39,022 nucleotides of DNA from Bacteroidales bacterium (GTDB lineage: Bacteria; Bacteroidota; Bacteroidia; Bacteroidales; F082). Position 1 is the stretch's first letter. Every line of letters starts with the position of its first letter. The stretch lies in the NCBI GenBank assembly GCA_014860665.1, contig JACZJI010000040.1:1-39022 (forward strand), in the 5' to 3' direction. A program made the position numbers and the translations under genes. Under the pieces are notes generated by a model that ran no database searches, was not told the DNA's origin, and worked only from the letters and a program-made list of their open reading frames with translations. Below, piece after piece: positions 19,380 through 27,933 of the stretch.

Positions 19380-20012
19380 TTATTCTGCAATACTAATAGT
19401 CATGGTAACCGGTTCTATCGGGTCATCGTGGCTGTAGGTTTTAACGGAAGCGATTTTATCAAGCACATCAAATCCATCTACAAGTTCTCCAAATACGGTG
19501 TATCCACCGTCCAAATGTGGTGTCCCTCCGAGAGTTTCATAAACTTGTTTTTGTTCCGCAGTAAATACGTGTCCGGTATGTTTGCTTACAGCATCAAGGT
19601 ATGCTGGCGCTACACGTTCTCCCTGAACGATGTAGAACTGAGATCCGCTGGAGCGTTTTTCAGGGTTCACCTGATCACCCATTCTGGCTGCTGCCAGAGC
19701 CCCCTTCTTATGAAAATGATTCGGACGGATTTCAGCCGGAATAGTATACCCAGGATCCTGACGCCCGTCTTTATTGGCTCCCCCCTGAATCATAAAATTC
19801 TTAATGACACGGTGAAATTTGGAACCGTTGAACCATCCTTCTTTGATTAATTTGATAAAATTATCGCGATGTAATGGGGTGTCGTTATATAAAACCGCCG
19901 TCATATCGCCAAATTTGGTGTGAATTACAATTAATGTTTCCGGCTTTGTGTCTTGTGCCATGAGTGAAGTACTTATAAAAATTAAACTTAAAATGACTAA
20001 AATGCGCTTCAT
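19380..20012 (-). CDS. secreted peptidyl-prolyl cis-trans isomerase, cyclophilin type
   Basis: Cyclophilin-fold prolyl isomerase that probably helps proteins fold outside the cytoplasm. Residues 1-19 form a signal peptide (basic start, hydrophobic core, cleavage after MAQ or SLMA). The cyclophilin domain follows with FHRVIKNFMIQGG near residue 66, GSQFYIVQGE, and the YTVFGELVDGFDVLDKI ending. A 30-residue insertion between these last two (around ERVAPAYLDAVSKH...QVYETLGG) is common in Bacteroidota relatives. 210 residues in total. A TAATTTTG box on the minus strand (plus-strand 20038-20045) lies 26 bases before the start and could be its -7 element, although I see no good -33 partner. Confidence 0.93.
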   Translation of the reverse strand: MKRILVILSLIFISTSLMAQDTKPETLIVIHTKFGDMTAVLYNDTPLHRDNFIKLIKEGWFNGSKFHRVIKNFMIQGGANKDGRQDPGYTIPAEIRPNHFHKKGALAAARMGDQVNPEKRSSGSQFYIVQGERVAPAYLDAVSKHTGHVFTAEQKQVYETLGGTPHLDGGYTVFGELVDGFDVLDKIASVKTYSHDDPIEPVTMTISIAE

Positions 20013-20178
20013 ACGAAGGGTATAAAAAATGCATCGGCAAAATTAACAAAAAGAACATATACTTCCAGTTGAGTTTGCCTGAAAAACGCAGCGGTTAGAG
20101 TTTCTATTAAATTCTAAATGAAATTATTGGAGCTCGTTAGAGCAGTGCGGGAACAAATAAAGAGCCAGATAAGGTTTT

Positions 20179-20769
20179 TTATTCTTTGTTATTTTCTTTC
20201 ATGGCTTTATTAAAGCAACTTCTGCAAAGCGGTTCGTACGCTTCGGTTTCGCCTAAAACCACCAGCTTATCGTTTTTTACGGTCCGGTGAGAATACTGAG
20301 CCAGATCGCCACAACGAATGCAAATGGCATGGACTTTTGTTACTTCTTCAGCCAATGCCATTAATTTTGGAATGGGACCGAAAGGATTGCCCTTGTAATC
20401 CATGTCAAGACCAGCAATAACCACACGTTTTCCACGGTTTGCCAGATCGTTGCAGGTAGAAATCAGCTCATCCCCGAAAAACTGGGCTTCGTCAATTCCA
20501 ACCACCTCAAAATCATCAGCATATAGCAGAATTTGGGAAGCATTCTGTATTGGGGTTGATGAAACGGCCTTGGCATCATGTGAAACCACATCGTTTTCGT
20601 CGTAACGGGTGTCGATTTCAGGTTTAAAAATCTCCACTTTTTGTTTGGCTATCCGGGCACGGTTCAGCCTTCGGATAAGCTCTTCGGTTTTACCTGAAAA
20701 CATCGATCCGCAGATCACTTCTATCCACCCCCTTCGCTCTGAGTGATTTCGGTCTTTTTCGAGAAACAT
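20179..20769 (-). CDS. tdk: thymidine kinase
   Basis: Salvage enzyme that phosphorylates thymidine with ATP to dTMP; type II (TK1-like), 196 residues. The P-loop GSMFSGKT is at residues 21-28, the acidic GIDEAQFF motif near residue 90 contains the catalytic and Mg-binding side chains, and a zinc site is formed by CIRC near residue 150 and CRSCF close to the C-terminus. The lasso region contains the typical YEPLCRSCF stretch. It is upstream of the cyclophilin gene on the same strand with a gap of 166 bases, so it is probably a separate unit. Confidence 0.97.
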   Translation of the reverse strand: MFLEKDRNHSERRGWIEVICGSMFSGKTEELIRRLNRARIAKQKVEIFKPEIDTRYDENDVVSHDAKAVSSTPIQNASQILLYADDFEVVGIDEAQFFGDELISTCNDLANRGKRVVIAGLDMDYKGNPFGPIPKLMALAEEVTKVHAICIRCGDLAQYSHRTVKNDKLVVLGETEAYEPLCRSCFNKAMKENNKE

Positions 20770-20911
20770 GAGCTAATTGTTAATTTTCTTGCTACTTTTG
20801 AATAAACAAAAGTAACCAAATCCGGGAAGGATTTGCTGGCTCTTGATGGCAATTTTTTCACAAATTCTTACGTTTTATAAACATCCGTTTTAAAATAGAA
20901 TAAAATATAAC

Positions 20912-21769
20912 ATGACTCATTCAGATTCGATTTCACAACTTGAAACAACTCTTGAAACATTGCAATCCCTTACGGAAAAAATGAAAGAATCGTCGGGGAT
21001 TCATCAATTAGACATCGATCTTCTGCAACAAAAAACCAGGGAACTTTACGAACAAATATTGGCTTTGCAACCTGTCTCCTTTGAATCCGTCGGGGATAAA
21101 AACGAAATGACGGCTCCCCTGGAGAATAAACCTGAGTTTGAAACTGAACAACAAGTCGAAATTGAACAGGAGACTGAAATGACTGCAGAGCAGCAGCCCG
21201 TAGTTGAAAATATTCAGGTGGAGGAGAAGTCTGAAGAAGAATTTATAATAGATGAAGTGGTAGAACCTGAGGCTGAGCCAGCGTCAGAGGTTTTCCCTGT
21301 TGAAGTAGAAAAAGAAGAAGTAGTAGAAGAGTCAGAGGAAAATCATGAGGAAGTTTATGAAGATGTTGTTATGGAGAAGGTTTCCCAGGAACCACCGCAG
21401 GCGAAACCTAATGAGTCTGTTATAATGCAACAAAAAACTACATTTGATCTTTTTACTGATTCACAGGAAAATACGTTGGCAACTGTACTGCAAAAATCGA
21501 ATCGTACCAATTTGGGTGAAAAACTGGAACATTCACACATTGGTGATTTACGCGAAGCGATTGGGATAAATGATAAGTTTCAATTTATTAATGAATTATT
21601 CAATGGCGATATGGATCAGTATAACAAAGTTCTGGATGAATTGAATAATTTTTCAAATCTTCAGGGGGCACTGACCTACTTGTCCGAGTTGAGCGTTCAG
21701 TACGACTTTCAAAAGACTGGGATGGCTTTTCAGAAACTGAAGGCCATGTTGGATAAAAAGTATGCTTAA
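20912..21769 (+). CDS. conserved acidic protein of unknown function
   Basis: I do not recognise a named family. The 285-residue protein has three parts: residues 1-55 are helical and probably coiled-coil (SQLETTLETLQSLTEKMKES, LQQKTRELYEQILAL); residues 60 to about 165 are an extremely Glu-rich, low-complexity region likely to be disordered; and residues about 190-285 are a compact, helical domain (LREAIGINDKFQFINELFNGD, then MDQYNKVLDELNNF). The C-terminal domain resembles, from memory, a conserved Bacteroidota protein often next to rsmI or tdk. There is no signal peptide, so it should be cytoplasmic. It lies divergent from tdk, and its stop codon is 10 bases before the likely rsmI start, so the two are probably cotranscribed. 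Confidence 0.85.
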   Translation: MTHSDSISQLETTLETLQSLTEKMKESSGIHQLDIDLLQQKTRELYEQILALQPVSFESVGDKNEMTAPLENKPEFETEQQVEIEQETEMTAEQQPVVENIQVEEKSEEEFIIDEVVEPEAEPASEVFPVEVEKEEVVEESEENHEEVYEDVVMEKVSQEPPQAKPNESVIMQQKTTFDLFTDSQENTLATVLQKSNRTNLGEKLEHSHIGDLREAIGINDKFQFINELFNGDMDQYNKVLDELNNFSNLQGALTYLSELSVQYDFQKTGMAFQKLKAMLDKKYA

Positions 21770-21779
21770 AAATACCAGT

Positions 21780-22472
21780 ATGTCAAAGCTTTATCTTGTT
21801 CCAACTCCCATAGGTAATCTTGAAGATATTACACTCAGGGGGATCAGAATTTTAAAAGAGGTTTCCCTGATTCTTGCTGAAGATACCCGTACTACAGGTA
21901 ATCTTTTAAAACACTATGAGATTAAGAATCGGTTACAGGCATTTCATATTCACAATGAGCATCAAGTTTTGGCAGGAATTTTAGAGCGTTTGGCAACAGG
22001 CGAAGATATGGCTTTGGTTAGCGATGCGGGAACTCCAGCCATTTCTGATCCGGGTTTCTTATTGGTTCGGGAATGTCTGAAAAATGGAATAGAAGTGGAA
22101 AGCCTTCCGGGTGCTACGGCTTTTGTTCCAGCCTTGGTTCAATCGGGGTTTCCTACGGACCGTTTCTTTTTCGAAGGATTTCTTCCACATAAAAAGGGAA
22201 GGCAAACCCGTTTGAAAGAGCTTGCAGCGATGCCATATACACTGATTTTTTATGAATCGCCTCATCGGCTGGTTAAAACTCTGGAGCAATTTTCGGAATT
22301 TTTCGGATTAGAGACACCCATTTCCGTTTCCCGGGAATTGACTAAAATTCATGAGGAAAATATCCGTGGTTCAATAGCTGAAGTAACAGAATACTTTAAA
22401 AGCAAACCGGCTATTAAAGGCGAAATTGTGATTGTTGTAGGCAATACAGAAATAAAAAACCAGCAATCCTGA
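21780..22472 (+). CDS. rsmI: 16S rRNA (cytidine 1402-2'-O)-methyltransferase
   Basis: Methylates the 2'-O of C1402 in 16S rRNA with S-adenosylmethionine, tuning the decoding centre. The fold is the tetrapyrrole-methylase type. Signatures are LVPTPIGNLEDITLRGIRIL at the start, LAEDTRTTGNLL, LVSDAGTPAISDPG near residue 80, and FFEGFLPHKKGRQTRL. The open frame extends to 21762, but I chose the ATG at 21780 because known family members start directly with MSKLYLVPTPIGN; this gives 230 residues and a 10-base gap after the preceding gene instead of an overlap. It is convergent with the ndh-like gene, whose stop is 12 bases away. Confidence 0.96.
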   Translation: MSKLYLVPTPIGNLEDITLRGIRILKEVSLILAEDTRTTGNLLKHYEIKNRLQAFHIHNEHQVLAGILERLATGEDMALVSDAGTPAISDPGFLLVRECLKNGIEVESLPGATAFVPALVQSGFPTDRFFFEGFLPHKKGRQTRLKELAAMPYTLIFYESPHRLVKTLEQFSEFFGLETPISVSRELTKIHEENIRGSIAEVTEYFKSKPAIKGEIVIVVGNTEIKNQQS

Positions 22473-22484
22473 TTTATTTTAGTA

Positions 22485-23777
22485 TCAAGCTTCTCCATTT
22501 CTGAGTTTTGGTTTAATAAGTAAACGCAACGACGGATCGTAAACATAGTAATTGGTGGCCCAGTCCAGGAAAACAAAAACCTTGTTTTTTGAACCCATAA
22601 TGGAAATCAAGTGTACTACCGACCAAAGAAGCCACGCAAAGAAACCTTTAAAGCTGACCCCCGGCAAATCGGCTATGGCAAGATTCCTTCCAACAGTGGC
22701 CATCATACCTTTATCGATGTATTTGAAAGGAACTGGTTGTTTTCCTTTTGCAATCTTTGAGAAATTCTTTGCCAGATGCCTTGCTTGTTGCATGGCCACC
22801 TGTGCTACCTGGGGATGACCTTTGGGAAATTTTTCGGTTTGCATCAGAGAAATATCTCCAATGGCAAAAATATTATCAGCTCCCTGTACTTTGTTTATAC
22901 GGTCAGTAAGGATGCGGCCTCCAGGGCCAAACATTTTTTCATCCATCCCTCTGGTTCTCTTTGCGGTTACTCCTGCCGTCCAGATCATCATTTTTGATTT
23001 CAGGATTTCCCCGGTGGAAAGCTTTACATTTTCCCCATCATAATCCTGAACAGCAATTCCTGTCTGTACATCAATTCCCAGTTTCTTTAGATACTTCAAA
23101 GCAGTTGTTGAGGAGTTTTCCCGCATATTAGAAAGTATCTTTGGCCCGGCTTCAAAAATATAAACCTTCATTTTATTGAAGTCCAGTTCAGGATAGTCTT
23201 TAGGAAGAATAAATTTTTTCATTTCAGCTAACGAGCCAGCGAGTTCTACACCTGCAGGTCCTCCACCAACAATCACAAGATTCAGGAAAGGTTGCCTTTC
23301 TTCGTCTGTTTCATAATCCAGAGCTCTTTCGTAATTTTCAAGGATAGCATTTCTGATAAAAATGGCATCCGATACGGATTTCATGGTGAAAGCTTTCTTT
23401 TCCAATTCCTTGTTTCCAAAGAAATTGGTTGTAACTCCTCCTGACAGGACAAGGTAATCGTATGATAGGGATCCAATATTAGTTTCTACTTCGTTTTGTT
23501 TGGGATTGATATTTGTTACTTCTGCCATACGGAAGAAAAATCGTTTTTTATGACGAAAGATTCTTCGAAGAGGAAACGAGATGGCACTGGGCTCCAATCC
23601 TGACATGGCAACCTGGTAAAGAAGTGGCTGAAACTGATAAAAATTATTCTTATCGAATAAGACAATCTGATATGAGGTTTTTAATAATCCTTTTACAAGT
23701 TCAGTTCCCGCAAAACCTCCTCCAACAATAACAACGCGTTTTGTTGCAGCGGGTGGTATATTGATTATCTGTTTCAT
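22485..23777 (-). CDS. ndh: type II NADH dehydrogenase (NDH-2), FAD/NAD(P)-binding
   Basis: Single-polypeptide, non-pumping NADH:quinone oxidoreductase attached to the inner face of the membrane. The 430-residue product has the FAD-binding Rossmann motif VIVGGGFAG at residues 16-24, a second NAD-binding motif (VIVGGGPAGVELAGSL) near residue 170, the FAIGD motif for FAD and the HPQVAQVAMQQARHLAKN quinone-side motif of NDH-2. The hydrophobic, amphipathic C-terminal part (FFAWLLWSVVHLISIMG, then VFLDWATNYY) is the usual membrane anchor. Together with complex I it gives the cell a choice between coupled and uncoupled NADH oxidation. No operon partners; it is convergent with rsmI. Confidence 0.92.
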   Translation of the reverse strand: MKQIINIPPAATKRVVIVGGGFAGTELVKGLLKTSYQIVLFDKNNFYQFQPLLYQVAMSGLEPSAISFPLRRIFRHKKRFFFRMAEVTNINPKQNEVETNIGSLSYDYLVLSGGVTTNFFGNKELEKKAFTMKSVSDAIFIRNAILENYERALDYETDEERQPFLNLVIVGGGPAGVELAGSLAEMKKFILPKDYPELDFNKMKVYIFEAGPKILSNMRENSSTTALKYLKKLGIDVQTGIAVQDYDGENVKLSTGEILKSKMMIWTAGVTAKRTRGMDEKMFGPGGRILTDRINKVQGADNIFAIGDISLMQTEKFPKGHPQVAQVAMQQARHLAKNFSKIAKGKQPVPFKYIDKGMMATVGRNLAIADLPGVSFKGFFAWLLWSVVHLISIMGSKNKVFVFLDWATNYYVYDPSLRLLIKPKLRNGEA

Positions 23778-24188
23778 TGTCCAAAATTAATATTCCTTTT
23801 ATCTAAGGGTATTCAAGGTTGTTTTTTAAATAGTTTGCTTATCAATGGTTTAATATTATTTTTTTTGAAAAGACAAAGTCAAAAAACAGGCTCTAATTTT
23901 CATCTGCAAAGGTACCAATTAATTAAGAGTCATTTTAAATAACTAAATTAAAGAGGTGTTAACCAATTGCTGATAACTATGTTAAAAATCATAGCCTGTC
24001 GAATGTTAAGTAACAAACGTTAGCGGGAGGGTTGGTGGCTGTAGCATATTATAGGAATGACGCGGAAATGAGATGTTAATTTTTAACGATCATAAATAAT
24101 TGAATCAATCAATCGATTGAAAAATTAGTTTTAATTTTACGCACGAAACGGAACCCTTGATAGTAATAGGGGTCAAAAAAATCGTATC
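23778..24188. other. intergenic region between ndh and flavodoxin gene
   Basis: About 410 AT-rich bases between two divergent genes, thus expected to hold both promoters. I see two short inverted repeats: GTTAA-TTT-TTAAC at 24075-24087 and the palindrome TCAATCGATTGA at 24109-24120, both 70-115 bases before the flavodoxin start and possible operator sites. No open reading frame in this stretch looks coding, and I find no convincing full Bacteroidota promoter (both boxes with right spacing). Confidence 0.4.
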
Positions 24189-24713
24189 ATGAAGAAAATT
24201 GCAATTTTATATTGGGGCAAAGGAGGAAATGTAGAAAAAGCCGCAAAAGTTATTTTTAATCAGTTTGATCCTCAGACGACTGATTTGTTTGCTCTAGACA
24301 GTATTAATACCAACAGCCTGACAGGTTATAAGCTGGTAATTCTTGGTGGTTCCACCGTAGGTGCTGAAAATTGGGAAGAAACTACTAACGATAATCGTTG
24401 GAATCATTTTTTCCGTGAAATTGAAAACAAGGATTTTTCAGGTGTTACTTTTGCAGTTTTCGGATTGGGAAACCAGGTGCTTTATCCTGCCAATTTTGTT
24501 GATGCTTTGGGTATTTTTCACGAAGCAATTTCTAAAACCGGTGCTCGTATCATAGGAGCATGGCCAACAGTAGGATATAAGTTTACAGATTCAGACGGAC
24601 TGCAGAAAGATAGTTTTTATGGATTAGCACTTGATGAAGATACACAGCCTGATCTTACACTGGAAAGATCAAAACAGTGGACCGATATACTGAAAAAGGA
24701 AATGAAATTTTAA
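24189..24713 (+). CDS. flavodoxin-like protein
   Basis: Small soluble electron carrier expected to bind FMN, 174 residues. The fold is recognised by the N-terminal strand and phosphate loop (KKIAILYWGKGGNVEKAAK), the first FMN loop (LVILGGSTVGAENWEE, about residues 50-65) and the second loop with FAVFGLGNQVLYPANFVDALG and a C-terminal WTDILK helix, as in long-chain flavodoxins. The phosphate loop is unusual: the common T/S-x-T-G-x-T pattern is replaced by WGKGGNVE. It may act as substitute for ferredoxin under iron limitation, as is known of the family. It stands alone and ends just before a strong terminator. Confidence 0.88.
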   Translation: MKKIAILYWGKGGNVEKAAKVIFNQFDPQTTDLFALDSINTNSLTGYKLVILGGSTVGAENWEETTNDNRWNHFFREIENKDFSGVTFAVFGLGNQVLYPANFVDALGIFHEAISKTGARIIGAWPTVGYKFTDSDGLQKDSFYGLALDEDTQPDLTLERSKQWTDILKKEMKF

Positions 24714-24730
24714 TCATTAAATGATACAAT

Positions 24731-24762
24731 AAAAAGCCCGTTGAAATATCATCGGGCTTTTT
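24731..24762. terminator. bidirectional intrinsic terminator
   Basis: Inverted repeat AAAAAGCCCG (24731-24740) and CGGGCTTTTT (24753-24762) with a 12-base loop and T-runs on both strands. It serves the flavodoxin gene (plus) and the lytic transglycosylase gene (minus). The stop codon of the latter (24749-24751) lies inside the loop. Confidence 0.9.
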
Positions 24763-26212
24763 TTGTTTTTACTAAAACCAGTTGTCTGGGATTAATCAGT
24801 TTTTTATAATTTCTAAATCTTTTGAAGATTTCATTTACAAAGCGATAGGTTTCCCAACCACGCATATACCCGTTACTTACCACAGGATCTTCATAATAAA
24901 TATTTTCAGAAAGATGAAGAATGAAATAATCTACATTTCCAGTCCAGATATTTGGGTTTTTTCCATATTTTTCAGCCAAACGGCGTGCATCCTTAATATG
25001 ACTGAACCCCCCGTTATAGCATGCTAGTGTGAATTTTATCCTTTCCAGTGAATCAGTGATACTGCTTGGAAGCTGTTTTTCCAAAGACTTTAAATAAGAA
25101 GTTCCGGCCATAATCTGAGCTTCCGGAGTAGACAATGTATCAATGTCATAATTTTTCATAGCATCCGGCATCATTTGCATCAATCCATAAGCCCCTACCC
25201 AGGACCGAAGCTCTTTCTTAAACCCTGATTCCTGATAAATCACAGAAGCAAGTAAGCGCCAGTCCCATCCAAGCTTTTGGGCTGCTTCTTTAATAATAGC
25301 ATCGTATGGGGAAAGCTTTCCCCCTTGATAAGATAAATACCTTGTATTTGTGATGCTTTTGGATCCCGCATTCTTAAAATATTTGTTGTACAAAAGTCTT
25401 GCCTCCAGAGTGTTTTTGAAACCAGAAAGCCATGAATTTAAGGTGTCCAAAAGGGAATGCTGATCGCTTCTTACACCCCAGGCGATTTTTTGAGGTGTGC
25501 TTAGCGGAGTTTCGACATCGATATTCGGATAGATTCTGGAGGCTATATGGGCGACCGTTTCATCCGCAACTGTGTAATTAATTTTATTTTGAGCTACTTC
25601 AGCAATCAATTGTACAGGGGCTAAATAATCATGAACAATATGAATTGAATCTGCTATTTGATTTTGTAATGCCAAAAGTTGTCCAGTATAGATTGTCCCT
25701 TGTTGAACATGCACAGTTTTTCCCCCGAGATTAAGGAGATTACGGATTAGATCTTGATTGATCTCATCAGCGGTCATATTTTCATAATTGTTGGGCTTAC
25801 GTTGAACGAGTACTTGTCGTGTATAAAACAATGGTTCTGTAAAAGCCATTTCATTTTCGCGCTTTAAGGTAACCGTCAGTCCCATAGCAAGGATGTCAAC
25901 TTTTCCTTCACGTAGCATTCTTACTGCAGAATCCAGATTCGGCTGAACCCTAAGATCAATGCTAACTCCAAGTGATTTTGCAAAATCCTGCAATAATTCA
26001 AACTGATAGCCCATGGTTTTCCCACGATAAATAAAGAAATTAGTTGGGCCGTAGTCGGTGAGGGCGATAATTTTTTTTCGGGATAGAATGCTGTCAAGAA
26101 GATTTATCGCAACTTTTTTTTGCTTTTTATGATAACCTTCAGGCCAGAAAATAACAAATCCTGCTATTATAATTATCAGAATAACAAATACATAAATAAC
26201 AATTTTGCGCAT
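24749..26212 (-). CDS. membrane-bound lytic murein transglycosylase, MltF-like
   Basis: Cleaves peptidoglycan glycan strands to give anhydro-muropeptides, probably in the periplasm. The 487-residue product has an N-terminal membrane anchor (about residues 4-23, no lipobox), a solute-binding-protein family 3 domain (about 45-280) like that of MltF, and a lysozyme-like SLT domain (about 305-450). The catalytic Glu is E328 in VIYQESGF, followed by GAYGLMQMMP (342-350) and the later CYNGG and NYxxR-like segments. In MltF the N-terminal domain binds muropeptides and regulates activity; the same may hold here. Monocistronic, with the stop codon in the shared terminator. Confidence 0.92.
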   Translation of the reverse strand: MRKIVIYVFVILIIIIAGFVIFWPEGYHKKQKKVAINLLDSILSRKKIIALTDYGPTNFFIYRGKTMGYQFELLQDFAKSLGVSIDLRVQPNLDSAVRMLREGKVDILAMGLTVTLKRENEMAFTEPLFYTRQVLVQRKPNNYENMTADEINQDLIRNLLNLGGKTVHVQQGTIYTGQLLALQNQIADSIHIVHDYLAPVQLIAEVAQNKINYTVADETVAHIASRIYPNIDVETPLSTPQKIAWGVRSDQHSLLDTLNSWLSGFKNTLEARLLYNKYFKNAGSKSITNTRYLSYQGGKLSPYDAIIKEAAQKLGWDWRLLASVIYQESGFKKELRSWVGAYGLMQMMPDAMKNYDIDTLSTPEAQIMAGTSYLKSLEKQLPSSITDSLERIKFTLACYNGGFSHIKDARRLAEKYGKNPNIWTGNVDYFILHLSENIYYEDPVVSNGYMRGWETYRFVNEIFKRFRNYKKLINPRQLVLVKTKKAR

Positions 26213-26398
26213 TCGTGCTTTTGTTTACTCTGACCAAATTACAAAAATCTACATATAAGTCAAATTAATGACACTCAATGACTGATTCGAATTCATGCAA
26301 AATAGTAAATAACAATCTTTTGTTCATTAATTGCTCATAGCAAAAAAACCATAAGAAGAAATATCTCTAAATTTAACGTTTAAACCAAGCATCTTTTC

Positions 26399-27916
26399 AT
26401 GAAGAAAAAATATGCTCTGTTTATTTTGCTTCTTTTGGCCTCAGGCCTGTTAAAGTCGCAAATATATACACCGGTAAAAACCGGTTTTAGCGGAGTGATA
26501 AATCCGGTAATGAGTTGGGTTATTCCGAGCGATACAAACGCCATTTCCTATGCCTTTCTTTCTGGGGAGAATTATGTAAACAACCAACATTATGTTATTG
26601 CCAGATTTGATAAAAATTTTGATCACAAGCGTTATTTTGTAAACGTGAGCGCTCCTTTTCCTGTTCTTTACAGAGGAGACGCGGCTGCAGCTGATTACAA
26701 CAAAGATGGGCGGACCGACCTGGTTATGACCGGATTGAATTCAAACGGTGTCCCTGAAATGGATTTATTCAGAGATGATGGTTCAGGGCATTTTTCTCAG
26801 GTCCCGGGACCATTTGAAGGACAATATGATGGCTCTATTGAATGGGGTGATTATGATCACGATGGGGATTTGGATATCCTCGTTACCGGGAAATTGGCAA
26901 ATAATAAACTGGCAACGATAATTTACAGAAATGACGGAGGTGGAAAGTTTACGAAAATAGTTACTGATATTCCTGGGGTTTATGATGGGAGTGCACGTTG
27001 GGGTGATTTTGAAGGTAATGGTTATCTGGACGTTTTAATTACAGGGGATGATGGAAACGGCCCGGTTACAGCCATTTATCGATATCTAAACGGAAGATAT
27101 GTTTTGCTTAATCAACAGTTCGTTCCATTGGAAAACAGCGCTGCTGCCTGTGCCGATTTTAATGGTGACGGAAAAATAGATTTTTTTGTGACTGGTAAAA
27201 ATCAGTATGGTTTTCCGGAATGTCATATGTATGAAAATATTGGAAAAGGTAATTTTAAAGATGTTGCCATTGCTATCCGGCCTTTGATGAGAGGAAGTGT
27301 GGATGCGGCGGATTTTGATCATGATGGCAGAATCGATCTTTTAATGACAGGAGAATCCAGCGAACGCCCGTATACTCTGATTTACCACAATAACAAAGAT
27401 TTTAACTTTATTGAAGTTCCCAACACTATTCCTGGGGTTGTAAATGGAAAAGCACTTTGGGGCGATTATGATCATGACGGCGATATGGATATATTGATCT
27501 CTGGGATTGATGTGTGCTACGATTTTGTTGGGGCGATATACCGTAACATTATAAATCCACCAAAAGAAGAATCGTCATATTCGACCAGTATCTTTAATGA
27601 TACCCCAACCCCCGTTTATAGTAGGGGCCCTTATTATTATTACGTCTTTTCTTCATGTTATTGTGATCCTACAGGGGGAAATCATCCAAATTATCATATG
27701 TATATAAGCAACGTGCATTTGGAAAAGTCAGCATACAACTTGAATTACAGATTTAATGATTTACTGTTAAAGCTGGTTCCCAATTGGAATAAAACAGATC
27801 GCGGGCATCGGACATCAAATGGATTCTTGACTAAAAAAGAAGCTGAGCAATCGAGACAGGAGATGATAAATTCCTATAGGTCAACTCATTTTAAAATTCA
27901 TTACTTGAACTGGTAA
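26399..27916 (+). CDS. secreted FG-GAP/VCBS-repeat protein
   Basis: A signal peptide (residues 1-20, ending LKSQ) precedes six regular repeats, each with a calcium-loop core of the DxDxDG type: at about residues 99 (DYNKDGRTD), 151 (DYDHDGDLD), 203 (DFEGNGYLD), 253 (DFNGDGKID), 305 (DFDHDGRID) and 356 (DYDHDGDMD). The spacing of 51-52 residues is constant, as expected for blades of a beta-propeller. Repeat 3 has lost the middle Asp. After residue 390 a 115-residue tail without repeat contains SSCYCDP and basic helices; I do not recognise it, and it does not look like a type IX secretion sorting domain. Function is unknown; such proteins often bind ligands at the cell surface. Confidence 0.88.
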   Translation: MKKKYALFILLLLASGLLKSQIYTPVKTGFSGVINPVMSWVIPSDTNAISYAFLSGENYVNNQHYVIARFDKNFDHKRYFVNVSAPFPVLYRGDAAAADYNKDGRTDLVMTGLNSNGVPEMDLFRDDGSGHFSQVPGPFEGQYDGSIEWGDYDHDGDLDILVTGKLANNKLATIIYRNDGGGKFTKIVTDIPGVYDGSARWGDFEGNGYLDVLITGDDGNGPVTAIYRYLNGRYVLLNQQFVPLENSAAACADFNGDGKIDFFVTGKNQYGFPECHMYENIGKGNFKDVAIAIRPLMRGSVDAADFDHDGRIDLLMTGESSERPYTLIYHNNKDFNFIEVPNTIPGVVNGKALWGDYDHDGDMDILISGIDVCYDFVGAIYRNIINPPKEESSYSTSIFNDTPTPVYSRGPYYYYVFSSCYCDPTGGNHPNYHMYISNVHLEKSAYNLNYRFNDLLLKLVPNWNKTDRGHRTSNGFLTKKEAEQSRQEMINSYRSTHFKIHYLNW

Positions 27917-27933
27917 GCAAAAAGGGTATCCAT

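Noticed and set aside
21762..21779. Upstream ATG of rsmI
   Set aside because: It adds six residues not found in the family and overlaps the previous gene; the ATG at 21780 gives the standard N-terminus.
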